IMG/VR virus record: IMGVR_UViG_3300025769_011870 | Span: 1-23,045 of that record | Strand: one strand, 5' to 3' | Source of the DNA: a virus | Length of the DNA stretch: 23,045 bases | Shown: positions 13,500 through 20,876 of the stretch, piece by piece | How positions within the stretch are numbered: position 1 is the stretch's first letter | Layout: every line of letters begins with the position of its first letter | Translations under genes and position numbers: made by a program | Notes under the pieces: model-generated | Databases searched by the model: none | Told to the model about the DNA's origin: nothing | Seen by the model: the letters and a program-made list of their open reading frames with translations, nothing else

Positions 13500-13675
13500 T
13501 CTTCGCTCTCCACCTTCATCCACTCTATAACAACTTCCTTCAAGGCTTCCCAAGGATATCTGACCTCGTTGCCCTCTGTGTCGGTGAAGAGGACGTGCTT
13601 TACGACACTTGTTGTCCCATCATCTTCTACCTTGACACAGGAGCCAACCATTTCCATAGATGCTTTATAGGTCAT
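13496..13675 (-). CDS. Tiny protein of unknown function ending VESEE
   Basis: 59 residues (MTYKASMEMVGSCVKVEDDG...). Beta-rich first part with SVVKHVLFTDTEGNEVRY, then a short helix PWEALKEVVIEWM and the ESEE end. No known domain is recognised. It starts after a GGAAAGCGAAGA variant of the shared leader and overlaps both neighbours by 4 bp (ATGA). The ordered strands suggest a genuine folded protein rather than a chance frame. Confidence 0.7.
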   Translation of the reverse strand: MTYKASMEMVGSCVKVEDDGTTSVVKHVLFTDTEGNEVRYPWEALKEVVIEWMKVESEE

Positions 13676-13773
13676 TCTTCGCTTTCCTCTTCTGCTTTAT
13701 TTCGGCACCCAAACGAGCAAAAGATTTCAAAAGCAAATGGAATATTTCTACCGCAAACGATACATTTACTCAT
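13672..13773 (-). CDS. Zinc-ribbon micro-protein
   Basis: 33 residues (MSKCIVCGRNIPFAFEIFCS...). Two cysteine pairs, Cys4/Cys7 and Cys19/Cys23, with small spacing, as in the tiny zinc-ribbon proteins often found in phages (CxxCG...FCSxxC). It ends EESEE. The start overlaps the end of thyX by 8 bp, with the shared GGAGAGCGAAGA leader lying inside the thyX coding sequence. Coding is supported by the cysteine pattern, the leader and coupling on both sides. Possible roles: adaptor to a nucleic-acid enzyme or a protein partner; unproven. Confidence 0.75.
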   Translation of the reverse strand: MSKCIVCGRNIPFAFEIFCSFGCRNKAEEESEE

Positions 13774-14506
13774 TCTTCGCTCTCCGATAAGCACCTACGG
13801 CAACAGGCCATAGTTCTTCTGCAATCTCCAAGCAAGCCTCGGCGACCTTTTGAATTTCCCATTGTGCCCCTTCGTGTGTGCGAAGGTCAACGAACTTCAA
13901 GAGGTTGTTTAGGTTGACTGTGCCGTAATACTCGGTGTACATGTTTTGAGGTAGAACTCCTCTTGCTTGTTCCCGGCAAATGCCGGCATCAATAAGGTTG
14001 TTGTAGAGCCCAACACTTCGGTAATGGTGAGCGCGAACGAGCTTTGTAGCAAAGTCCCGCTCCGAAACCATGTAAAGCCCGTCTTCTGTGATCTGCTGCG
14101 TGTCTGGGAACATGTAGACAACAGGATCAATAAGGTCATCGGCGTTGCTGGCCTGACGGTTTGACTCGTGCTGTGTGCGATACTTTTCTGGCTCGTAGAA
14201 CTGAATATTCACATCAGTGTATCGACGGCTAATTTCGTTATAACTCCAAGTCCGATGCCTATGATGCTGGCTGCGGACAAATAGAGGAACAACAAAACGG
14301 AAAGTAGCAATATTATGCTCAAACGTAGACGTGTGCCTATGATTGACCAGATAGTTGATAAGTCGTTCGTCTTTTTCATCCAACTCCTCCTTGTGCTTCC
14401 CAAAGGAAACTCGGGCACTATTGACGATCGTAAGGTCTGACCCCATGTGATCGACAAGTTCAACTCGCCCGATTCCATCATTATAAATATCAATAGACTT
14501 CTTCAT
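13766..14506 (-). CDS. thyX: Flavin-dependent thymidylate synthase ThyX
   Basis: Makes dTMP from dUMP using FAD, NADPH and methylene-tetrahydrofolate. 246 residues, typical length. The ThyX signature RHRTWSYNEIS (Arg83, His84, Arg85, then Ser93 after seven residues) is intact, with further conserved NSARVSFGK, LVNHRHTSTFEH near residue 60 and LPQNMYTEYYGTVNLNNLLKF towards the end. It is fed with dUMP by dUTPase and, probably, by the deaminase at 20.9 kb. It overlaps the 88-residue gene upstream (ATGA) and the zinc-ribbon gene downstream. No ThyA is seen, so thymidylate synthesis here is folate-sparing. Confidence 0.97.
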   Translation of the reverse strand: MKKSIDIYNDGIGRVELVDHMGSDLTIVNSARVSFGKHKEELDEKDERLINYLVNHRHTSTFEHNIATFRFVVPLFVRSQHHRHRTWSYNEISRRYTDVNIQFYEPEKYRTQHESNRQASNADDLIDPVVYMFPDTQQITEDGLYMVSERDFATKLVRAHHYRSVGLYNNLIDAGICREQARGVLPQNMYTEYYGTVNLNNLLKFVDLRTHEGAQWEIQKVAEACLEIAEELWPVAVGAYRRAKNE

Positions 14507-14769
14507 TCTTCACCCCCAAATGGAAAATGTAATACATTGTTTGGCAACTCTTCTTCAATTTCTTCTTCGTCTCTATCTTTTCCTGAAACAGCATTGAACT
14601 TTTCAACAATGCCTTCCAGCACTCCGATCATGTACTCTGCGTGCTCTGGGCTCCACCCGCTGGGCAGGTTGTCGTTTGCGAGCCAAGAATTCCAACTATT
14701 CAGTGTTAGTTCAATAGAGCCGTAAATGACTTCCATTTCAATTTTGCTGAAATGTGTTGGTTCGCTCAT
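14503..14769 (-). CDS. Small acidic protein of unknown function
   Basis: 88 residues, MSEPTHFSKIEMEVIYGSI... Mostly helical with an acidic C-terminal stretch (KDRDEEEIEEELPNN) and ends FPFGGEE. No family is recognised. The N-terminal part (residues 10-60) looks like a folded helical domain with several Trp (LTLNSWNSWLAND). A GGAAAACGAAGA leader precedes its start, and its last codons provide the GGGGGTGAAGA leader for thyX. Acidic tails like this are frequent in phage proteins that bind host enzymes or mimic DNA, but no evidence favours either. Confidence 0.7.
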   Translation of the reverse strand: MSEPTHFSKIEMEVIYGSIELTLNSWNSWLANDNLPSGWSPEHAEYMIGVLEGIVEKFNAVSGKDRDEEEIEEELPNNVLHFPFGGEE

Positions 14770-14945
14770 TCTTCGTTTTCCCTTTTTTCAAAGTGTGTGT
14801 CTGGGCTTCCTGTGTACCAAACCTTCTTAAAATCATTCATCTCAATGAGAATGTCAATAAGGTCTTCAAGAACATCGTTGACTTCTTCTAGGCTCTCAGG
14901 GCTTTCGGCGTTAACAAGGCGGAAAAGGGTCTTGCGAATGTTCAT
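14766..14945 (-). CDS. Tiny acidic helical protein
   Basis: 59 residues from ATG at 14945 (MNIRKTLFRLVNAESPESLEEV...). Residues 15-45 are a Leu/Ile/Glu/Asp-rich helix (LEEVNDVLEDLIDILIEMND); the C-terminus is GSPDTHFEKRENEE. I take ATG 14945 rather than an upstream ATG because it overlaps the upstream stop (ATGA) and follows GCGAGGG. Function unknown. A MazG-like helical fragment is possible, but the sequence is too short to judge. Confidence 0.65.
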   Translation of the reverse strand: MNIRKTLFRLVNAESPESLEEVNDVLEDLIDILIEMNDFKKVWYTGSPDTHFEKRENEE

Positions 14946-15196
14946 TGTGGCCCTCGCAGAAGCCAAAAACATATCGCAATCGGTACAAGCCCAATGATCC
15001 AAGATATTCCACAGCACCCAGAAGTCAGGAGAACAATCATCCCAACGACATCATCATTGCCCGGTGCAACTTCAGCTATGGAACCCGCCGTCCAACCAAA
15101 CCACAAAGAGACGATCAGGGCAGCCCAAAGAAAAGCCGTTGTGATCTGTGCCCACCAAACAAGGTTGTTCCAACTGTACCATCCTTCAAATTTCAT
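14942..15196 (-). CDS. Small two-TM membrane protein
   Basis: 84 residues. Trp-rich N-terminus (MKFEGWYSWNNLVWWAQ), TM1 about 17-40, a polar loop with EVAPGNDD, and TM2 about 50-78 with a Gly/Cys-rich start (SGCCGISWIIG). It ends LLRGPQ. No family is recognised. It may be a membrane-modifying or superinfection-type phage protein. Its ATG lies within the last 11 bases of the DUF3310 gene and uses AGGAGG from that gene, so translation is coupled. Confidence 0.75.
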   Translation of the reverse strand: MKFEGWYSWNNLVWWAQITTAFLWAALIVSLWFGWTAGSIAEVAPGNDDVVGMIVLLTSGCCGISWIIGLVPIAICFWLLRGPQ

Positions 15197-15422
15197 TCTG
15201 CCTCCTCAAATAGTCGATCTGAAACTGGATGTAGCGTGCTGCCTTCTCAAGATCTTCAATGGCGCTGTCGCTCTTCTTTCCTGCTCGGAGGACATACTTG
15301 ATGACATTTCCAAGAGAAAAGTTTAGGTCATAAGCCTCGATGATCTTGATGGCTTCGTAAGGGTTGTCTTCGCCACCGTAGTAGTCTGGGTGGTTGACGG
15401 CGCCAGGGCCTCTAACGGTCAT
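15186..15422 (-). CDS. DUF3310 family protein
   Basis: 78 residues, close to the DUF3310 domain length. Family pattern: NHPDYYGGEDNPYEAIKI near residues 10-27, then NFSLGNVIKYVLRAGKK (34-50) and LEKAARYIQFQID (58-70). This small helical protein is frequent in phages and is often labelled nucleotide kinase, but the biochemical role is not firmly established. It sits between the GroES-like gene and the two-TM gene, overlapping both (ATGA and ATGAAATTTGA). A link to dNTP metabolism would fit the surrounding genes. Confidence 0.92.
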   Translation of the reverse strand: MTVRGPGAVNHPDYYGGEDNPYEAIKIIEAYDLNFSLGNVIKYVLRAGKKSDSAIEDLEKAARYIQFQIDYLRRQNEI

Positions 15423-15691
15423 CCTGCCCTCACAACCGCCATAATGTGGTTTCGCTCAACAAGGTGAAACTTATTGCCAGAAAGTTCGATCTCACGGACA
15501 ATGTGCGTTGGAAGCACGACAACATCACCATAGGCATATTCACCATTTGGATCATTGACGACTGAAACAGCCTTGTAAGGTTTCTCTGCTGGTCGGTAGT
15601 CCTCTGGTAGTTCGATCATGTAAGGCGACTCTTCGCTCTTGTCAAAAGACATTTCAACCTGAACCCAGGGTGTCTTCGGCTCCAAAATCAT
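15419..15691 (-). CDS. GroES-like co-chaperonin
   Basis: 90 residues. The C-terminal half GDVVVLPTHIVREIEL followed by GNKFHLVERNHIMAVV aligns by eye with the GroES pattern (GDxVLFxxYxGxEVxxDGxEYxLVREDDILAVI). The N-terminal part, WVQVEMSFDKSEESPYMIELPED, would correspond to the first strand, mobile loop and LPD. The GroES mobile loop GGIVL motif is replaced by SPYMIEL. Phage GroES analogues (T4 gp31 type) redirect GroEL towards capsid protein folding. Identification is by pattern only. The start overlaps the upstream stop (TAATG). Confidence 0.6.
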   Translation of the reverse strand: MILEPKTPWVQVEMSFDKSEESPYMIELPEDYRPAEKPYKAVSVVNDPNGEYAYGDVVVLPTHIVREIELSGNKFHLVERNHIMAVVRAG

Positions 15692-15909
15692 TAGTTTCCT
15701 CCATACTTTTTGATTAGTTTTTCATTTGTTCTGTAAGCCGGCTCGTCCATAAAAGCAGTAGAAAGACGACCGCATTTCTTGCAACGAAAGCGAACTGCCA
15801 CATGTTGAAGCGTTGCCTCAACGTGGCTGGTTGGCACATAATAATGTTCTCCACCCTCGGGGCACTTATGCTTCTGCTCCCAACGGGGGAGAAGGTGGTT
15901 AAACTTCAT
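15691..15909 (-). CDS. Small zinc-binding-like protein
   Basis: 72 residues (MKFNHLLPRWEQKHKCPEGG...). Cysteines at 16, 43, 46, with a nearby His-rich stretch, suggest a zinc site (FRCKKCGRLSTAF). It is first in the transcription unit containing the GroES-like, DUF3310 and ThyX genes and has its own promoter with an extensive inverted repeat whose downstream arm holds the ribosome-binding site. Function unknown. Early placement could mean a regulator, but this is speculation. Confidence 0.72.
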   Translation of the reverse strand: MKFNHLLPRWEQKHKCPEGGEHYYVPTSHVEATLQHVAVRFRCKKCGRLSTAFMDEPAYRTNEKLIKKYGGN

Positions 15910-15910
15910 T

Positions 15911-15956
15911 CCTCACCTCACTCTTTTAATGTAGTCCAAGTGAGGTGAGGAGTCAA
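15911..15956 (-). promoter_or_regulatory. Promoter with 12-bp inverted repeat covering the RBS
   Basis: TTGACT (15951-15956), 17-bp spacer, TACATT (15928-15933). The perfect 12-bp inverted repeat 15911-15922/15939-15950 is centred exactly on the -10 box with a 16-bp gap. Its downstream arm includes the GAGG ribosome-binding site immediately before the AATG start of the 72-residue gene. Confidence 0.88.
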
Positions 15957-15959
15957 GTG

Positions 15960-16523
15960 TTATTTATGGTTATTTTCTGCGACCTTTTTGCACATTTCTA
16001 TGAAGTAGTCTTCTGGGAACTTGTTCTTCATAAGGTTTATGTCTTTATGAACGAACTGTAAGTTTTCTTTTGTGTAGCCCTTCTTGCTGTCGATCCTGTC
16101 TGGGGACCAAGTGTTCTCGTCAAGTTTCACACCGGAAAGGGCGCAAACAAAACCGTTCTTTTCTAAAACCTCGTTCATTGTCTGAATGTTTATGTCAAAC
16201 GGAATCTTCCTGTCCTCTGCTTGGCGCTGTGTTCTGCGAAACCTTCGGCCCGAAACAAGACCGTGGCCCTTCCAACTTGGGTTGCCAGAACCGTGACTAT
16301 GCTTCATAGAACACTCATAACAACGAGTAGAAGTCCCATTTGTCAAGTTATTACAAATAACTTGGTTTTCCGCACCACATTCACACTTCACTGAATAGTA
16401 GTAATAAAAGTTTTTCTTTCCCTTTTTCAGCCGCACTGGCTCCGAATCCAGCAGTTCCCATGAACCGAACTTATGCCCCTTTGGGAATAAGTTGTTAAAC
16501 CTTGACTGTCCTCTTCTTGGCAT
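15960..16523 (-). CDS. HNH family endonuclease
   Basis: 187 residues from ATG at 16523 (MPRRGQSRFNNLF...), preceded by AAGGAGG. The N-terminus (15-75) resembles AP2/zinc-ribbon DNA-binding parts: GSWELLDSEPV, then CECGAENQVI and TRCYEC, two Cys pairs. The HNH part at 130-180 shows ALSGVKLDENTWSPDRIDS and KGYTKENLQFVHKDINLMK, the pattern of phage homing-type HNH nucleases. It lies 80 bp after the ribonucleotide reductase gene, a common neighbour of such enzymes. Whether it interrupts or targets an RNR allele in related phages cannot be seen here. Its ribosome-binding site is paired in a long-range inverted repeat. Confidence 0.92.
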   Translation of the reverse strand: MPRRGQSRFNNLFPKGHKFGSWELLDSEPVRLKKGKKNFYYYYSVKCECGAENQVICNNLTNGTSTRCYECSMKHSHGSGNPSWKGHGLVSGRRFRRTQRQAEDRKIPFDINIQTMNEVLEKNGFVCALSGVKLDENTWSPDRIDSKKGYTKENLQFVHKDINLMKNKFPEDYFIEMCKKVAENNHK

Positions 16524-16528
16524 AGCAA

Positions 16529-16583
16529 AGCCTCCTTCCAGTAATAAATAGTTCTCTAAAACCCTTATCACCAAAAGGAGGCT
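16529..16583 (-). promoter_or_regulatory. RBS-hiding inverted repeat before the HNH gene
   Basis: AGCCTCCTT (16583-16575) and AAGGAGGCT (16537-16529), perfect over 9 bp, flank a 37-base loop. The second arm is the ribosome-binding site, ending 5 bases before the ATG, so the mRNA hairpin would block translation. I see no clear promoter in the loop. Confidence 0.75.
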
Positions 16584-16603
16584 GTCTTTTGTGTGGCCGC
16601 CGT

Positions 16604-18460
16604 TTAGGTAATGTCGCAGGATCCGCCGGCGCATGCTAATTCGCCTTGTAGATCCGTGTTGTCTTCAACCTCAATGACATTGGTAAGATCGACATTAACA
16701 AGGGACTTCATTAGTCTATTGTAGGTCTCCTCATCGCAGTCCTCGTAGGGGGCTTGGACATAACTGCCGCCATCCCAGGGCAAAACTGAAAGTCCATTAT
16801 AGCACTCACGGTTTTCCCACATCCACTCACCAACTGGCTCCCACTCTTCTTCGCGGATCGTAACGGTGGCAGAAACATTGTGCGTGTTCTGGCCCTTCCT
16901 GTGGCCTCCCTGAACCCACTCACCGCTCACACGCCTAACACGTTCCAACATCTCCAAGGCGCTCTCAGAGCGAGTGATAGAGCCCTTAGGAGCCATTTGC
17001 GGAACACTGATGACGGCGGTGTCGTGTGGGCGGAAATACTCGTCCTCAACCAACTCTGGGTGGAACTCGGAAAGGTAGCCATAAATAGATTCATTCTTGC
17101 CAACACGGATGCGACGAATGTAATAGTCGTTGTGCCAAGCGTGAATGCCGGAGGATGTTCCAAGAGTTAGGGAGGTTGTTCCTGCTGGCTTGACGCAAGT
17201 GCAGCGTGCGGCAGGGTTGATGCCGAGAAGTTCAGCAACACGAGCATTTTCATCCTTTACAACCTTGGAAGCGGCCTTCATGTCAAGATCGAGGACAGCA
17301 CCAGAAGCAATGCCGGTCATGGAAACGCCAATAAGAGCGTCCTTTTCAGTGTTTCGCTGCCAAACTGGACGAAGGTAGTGGAAATCCGTGTAGGATGCTT
17401 GTAGAGTGCCAAGGAAAGCGGCAGCACGAACACGGGCTTCATAGTCTTCCTGGGAATCAACATTAGAAACATTGACCTCGGTTAGATTGCAGAACTGGTA
17501 GGGGCGAAGGGCGATCTCACAGCAAGGGTTAGTTCCCCAGTCCTTATCATAAGTGAAATAGAAGCCAGGCTCGCCAGCACCAGAAGCCTTAACACGAGCC
17601 CAGAGGTCAAGGAAGAACTCCTTTTTGACCTTGTGTCGCATAAGAACGACGGAGTTATTGGCTCGGCCTCGCTGTGGGTTCTCCTCCCACCAAGCACCAG
17701 CCTTTGCAGCGATCATTTCGTCATCGTCGGCTGAAAAGAGGCAAATAAGGGCAGCACGACGAATGCCACCAGCCAAAACGGCGTCAGCAATGTGGCAAAC
17801 AATGTCGTGGACCTCAATAGGGCTCAACTTGTCGCCGTTCTGCTTGGTGTCAAGGATGCCTTCGATCTTGACAAGGCACTCACGGAGGGGCTGCGGGCCA
17901 GGAGCCTTTCCGCCAGATGTTACCAAAGCGCTTCCCTTCGGTCTAATGTCCGAGAAATCGAAACGGATCTTGGATGTGCCGTTGAAATAAGAAAGAATAA
18001 GCATCTTTACAGCATCAGCCCAGCCCTCGATGGAGTCGCCAATAAGGTAGCGTCGGGTTCTCTTGCTGCTTGGACGGTTGATCTCGGGCAACTTCTCTAC
18101 ATGGTGCCTCTGAACGGAATAGCCGACACCTGTGCCTCCGAGAAGAAGGAACATCGCCTCACAAAAGGCGCGAACATCGTCGATCGGCATGTAGGCGCAG
18201 TTGAAAACGCGGTTTGGAGCAACCTCAATGGGCTTTCCGCCAAACTGCATAGAGCGCATGGAAGGTAGAACCTTCTTGTCATAGACAAACTCATAAGCTG
18301 CGCTTATTTCTTCTTTAAGCGCAGGATATTTCTTTACATGCATTGCCTTGTTTCGATCTACGATCTCCTTAAAGGTTTCGCGTCGATATAGTTCTGGCAC
18401 ATACTTGGCATACTTCATGTGCACGGTGATGTCTGAAAGTATTTCTGTTGATAGATCCAT
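16604..18460 (-). CDS. nrdJ: Adenosylcobalamin-dependent ribonucleotide reductase (monomeric class II)
   Basis: Reduces ribonucleotides to deoxyribonucleotides with adenosylcobalamin. 618 residues, shorter than the ~740-residue Lactobacillus RTPR but with the same residue set: Cys88 (first redox Cys) in VFNCAYMP, then NPCCEIAL with Asn311, Cys313 (thiyl radical), Glu315, and Cys324 in FCNLTEVN (second redox Cys, 11 after Cys313 as in RTPR). The C-terminal tail CAGGSC (Cys610/Cys615) is the swinging reductant pair. The CVKPAGTTSL motif is present. The substrate is probably NTPs. Thioredoxin and glutaredoxin in this window can regenerate it. It starts 4 bp after the helicase gene region, so it follows DNA replication genes in one unit. 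Confidence 0.93.
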   Translation of the reverse strand: MDLSTEILSDITVHMKYAKYVPELYRRETFKEIVDRNKAMHVKKYPALKEEISAAYEFVYDKKVLPSMRSMQFGGKPIEVAPNRVFNCAYMPIDDVRAFCEAMFLLLGGTGVGYSVQRHHVEKLPEINRPSSKRTRRYLIGDSIEGWADAVKMLILSYFNGTSKIRFDFSDIRPKGSALVTSGGKAPGPQPLRECLVKIEGILDTKQNGDKLSPIEVHDIVCHIADAVLAGGIRRAALICLFSADDDEMIAAKAGAWWEENPQRGRANNSVVLMRHKVKKEFFLDLWARVKASGAGEPGFYFTYDKDWGTNPCCEIALRPYQFCNLTEVNVSNVDSQEDYEARVRAAAFLGTLQASYTDFHYLRPVWQRNTEKDALIGVSMTGIASGAVLDLDMKAASKVVKDENARVAELLGINPAARCTCVKPAGTTSLTLGTSSGIHAWHNDYYIRRIRVGKNESIYGYLSEFHPELVEDEYFRPHDTAVISVPQMAPKGSITRSESALEMLERVRRVSGEWVQGGHRKGQNTHNVSATVTIREEEWEPVGEWMWENRECYNGLSVLPWDGGSYVQAPYEDCDEETYNRLMKSLVNVDLTNVIEVEDNTDLQGELACAGGSCDIT

Positions 18461-18463
18461 AGT

Positions 18464-19897
18464 TTATTTTGCTCCTTCTTTTTGTTCCTTCTGCTCTTTC
18501 CTAAACTTCTTATACTTTTCTTTCAGAATCTCACTTTGGTCCTTGACAGAGATAGTGGATGCTTCTTCGTCCGTTGGCTTGATAACTTCAATACTTACAT
18601 TTGATGTGTGCATTTTAACAGGGAATACGAGTCCATCAGGTCCGTTCCTGTTCTTGGCAACAAAAAACCTTCCTGTATTGTTTTGCTTATCTTCTACTGT
18701 TCTCGAAAGTGAGAAAATGAAGTCAGACACAAAGCATTTGTTGAATGCCTCGGAAATGGATTCCATTGTGATAACTTCTGCATTGAGTCCTGACCTATTC
18801 GTTTGAGAGGCAGTCCAGAAAGAGCAATTGAACTCTTTGGCCAGACCACGCAACTCTTCATAAATAGATTCGAGTTCATGTCTTTTCTCTCTTCCAGAAG
18901 AAACTGGACGCAAAAGATCTGCATAGTCAACAATAACCATATCAGGATCTATGTCCTTCATCTTCAACTTTTCAAGGTGAGTTCGCAGAGTCCGCGTAGA
19001 TGCTGACTTTGTGGGGTATTCCTTTACGAGAAGTACACCCTCAAGATCCTGAACTTTCTCATAGATCTCCTCCTTGAAAGTATGCATTTGAGAAAGGGGG
19101 ATCTTGGTAAGACAAGAGTCATAACGACCAGCCACGACAGTATCAGCAAGTTCAAGTGTGTAATGAACTACTGTCTTGCCGTGCTTGATCGCCTGGGCTC
19201 CCAAGTGAACGAGAACCATTGACTTTCCGGCACCTGTGGGGGCAATAACAACGCCAAGTTCTGCCTTACCAAGACCACCCTTACAAATTTCATCAATCTC
19301 CTTCCACCCTGTTGTAATCGGGTTTCGGGCCTTGATCTCAAAGCGCTTCTCAAAGTCTTTTACATAATCGTAGCCATGATCAGAATAGTCGCCCAACTTG
19401 ATTGCATCGTTGATGATCTTGGAGATCTCGTCAAACGAAGAGCGTTCAAGTAGTTTGACTGACTTGATCATTGCTTCCTTCAACTTTTGCTTTCGGCAAA
19501 AGTCAAGTGCTGTCTTCTTTACATACTCGGAACCGCTAACGACGGAATCGTGAATGCGAGCAAAGTAGTTTCTCAACTGCTGCTGGGTTGCTGCGTTCTC
19601 GTCCTCGATCTCGGCACGAATAATAGAAATCATGATCTTATAAGTCGGGTGAACATTATACTTCTCCCGGTACTCAAAGATCTTACGAATAAAGACACGG
19701 AGGTAGTGAAGTTCCAAAAAGTTAATATCTAGAACTTCCATGATCTGGTCGGCAAAAGGACGATCCAGCAAGATCATCTGGCATAGAGTTTCTTGAAAAT
19801 CCTTGCCAAATTTGCTGAAACTCGGCTTCTGCTTCTTCTCCAAATCACTGTCCCCCGTCTTTTGAATGTAGCCCACCTTGGGTCGCCTGTCAAGCAC
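18464..19897 (-). CDS. DnaB-like replicative helicase
   Basis: RecA-fold helicase of the DnaB/T4 gp41 type, which unwinds the fork for DnaE. 477 residues. The N-terminal helical part (25-170) is followed by Walker A APTGAGKS (219-226), Walker B VIVDYADLL (321-329) and FWTASQTNRSG (motif H3-like), then a Lys/Glu-rich tail (KEKYKKFRKEQKEQKEGAK). The annotated start is GTG at 19897, which overlaps the exonuclease stop (GTGCTTGA). A promoter-like pair overlaps this start (19865-19893), so a TTG at about residue 19, after GGGGGA, is an alternative start. Identification by motifs; no separate primase is visible here. Confidence 0.88.
   Translation of the reverse strand: MLDRRPKVGYIQKTGDSDLEKKQKPSFSKFGKDFQETLCQMILLDRPFADQIMEVLDINFLELHYLRVFIRKIFEYREKYNVHPTYKIMISIIRAEIEDENAATQQQLRNYFARIHDSVVSGSEYVKKTALDFCRKQKLKEAMIKSVKLLERSSFDEISKIINDAIKLGDYSDHGYDYVKDFEKRFEIKARNPITTGWKEIDEICKGGLGKAELGVVIAPTGAGKSMVLVHLGAQAIKHGKTVVHYTLELADTVVAGRYDSCLTKIPLSQMHTFKEEIYEKVQDLEGVLLVKEYPTKSASTRTLRTHLEKLKMKDIDPDMVIVDYADLLRPVSSGREKRHELESIYEELRGLAKEFNCSFWTASQTNRSGLNAEVITMESISEAFNKCFVSDFIFSLSRTVEDKQNNTGRFFVAKNRNGPDGLVFPVKMHTSNVSIEVIKPTDEEASTISVKDQSEILKEKYKKFRKEQKEQKEGAK
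19865..19893 (-). promoter_or_regulatory. Possible promoter overlapping the helicase start
   Basis: TTGACA (19888-19893), 17-bp spacer, TACATT (19865-19870). It lies inside the first codons of the helicase reading frame, so if used the mRNA would need a later start such as TTG (residue 19). No inverted repeat is centred on the -10 box. Confidence 0.5.
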
Positions 19898-20858
19898 TTT
19901 GCTTACTCTTCTCGATCATGCCACGGAACATCGTGAACAGTTCCGTCCAATTGTAAGAGCCAAAGCCATGACTGACCGATGCCTTCTTGAGACCTGTTGC
20001 ATTTAGTTCAAGCAAGAAGTTTTCAAGAGCATGGTTGATCTTATGACGACCCTGCACCGAAATGCTGGGTGGTGTCAAGTTCATGACCTTGTAATTAGTC
20101 TCCACTGTGTCCCAGCCTTCGACAACATTGGAATAAAACTTGACCTTTTCGTTAGTGTCTTCGCAGAACCGCCTTACATCGGAAAGCGTGTGCATCTTGT
20201 CTTCGCAAAGAAACGCGAGGCGCTTGGAAATGGTCTTTAGACCTGCGCCCTGGATGCCGACGAGGTTGTCGGACTTGTCGCCGGCAATAGCACGAGCGAT
20301 GACAAAATTCTCTGGGGAGATGCCATACTCGTCAATGACCGTCTTCTTTGTCCAAGCCTTCTTTTGAATAGGTCGGTAAAGGACAGTCTCGTTGTCCAAG
20401 AGTTGCAGGAAGTCCTTATCGGAGGACACAATAACCTTTTGCCAACCCTTGTAGCGAGGAGACTGGACGACAGCAGCAATAATGTCGTCTGCCTCGACCT
20501 TATCAAGCACAAGCTGGATGATCGGCATTTCGTTTAGCATTTCCATAAGGATCTGCTGCTGCCAGATCATATTTTCCTTCTGGGACTGCTCTGACATACC
20601 TTCGATCTCGTAGTTCTTACGGAGAGGCTTGCGGCCCTGCTTGTACTCCTTGACGGTCTGACGACGCTTTTGTGAGCCACCAGCACCATCCCAAGCAATA
20701 ATAACTTGGTCTGGATTTGCTTCTCGCATGATCTTCTTCATGGAGTTTAGAAAACCAACGGCACCACCAACAGGGTTGCCATTAGTAGAGATCATCCCAT
20801 TTACAATGTAGTTTCGGATGAACATATTCAGTGCATCAATTACCACGACTCGATTCAT
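19890..20858 (-). CDS. 5'-3' exonuclease (FEN/RNase H type)
   Basis: 322 residues of the 5'-nuclease family (T4 RNase H/T5 FEN type), removing RNA primers and flaps. Metal-binding acidic residues are in place: Asp8 (VVVIDALN), Asp57 (IIAWDGAGG), Glu122/Asp124/Asp125 (VEADD), Asp147/Asp149 (SSDKDF), and Asp194/Asp197 in GDKSDN, which is followed by the helix-hairpin-helix GIQGAGLKTI. Residues 64-82 form the Arg/Lys-rich helical arch. ATG at 20858 follows GGGGGC, with its own TTGACG/TATAAA promoter just upstream. It works with DnaE, the helicase and UvsX at the fork. No DNA ligase lies in this window. Confidence 0.94.
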   Translation of the reverse strand: MNRVVVIDALNMFIRNYIVNGMISTNGNPVGGAVGFLNSMKKIMREANPDQVIIAWDGAGGSQKRRQTVKEYKQGRKPLRKNYEIEGMSEQSQKENMIWQQQILMEMLNEMPIIQLVLDKVEADDIIAAVVQSPRYKGWQKVIVSSDKDFLQLLDNETVLYRPIQKKAWTKKTVIDEYGISPENFVIARAIAGDKSDNLVGIQGAGLKTISKRLAFLCEDKMHTLSDVRRFCEDTNEKVKFYSNVVEGWDTVETNYKVMNLTPPSISVQGRHKINHALENFLLELNATGLKKASVSHGFGSYNWTELFTMFRGMIEKSKQSA

Positions 20859-20876
20859 TTTGCCCCCAAAGTCTGT

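Noticed and set aside
13766-14506. Plus-strand and alternate-frame small frames around thyX
   Set aside because: They overlap the ThyX signature and have no ribosome-binding sites or domains.
15630-15660. TTGACA-17-TACATG promoter-like pair inside the GroES-like gene
   Set aside because: The -10 match is poor and no gene start follows closely.
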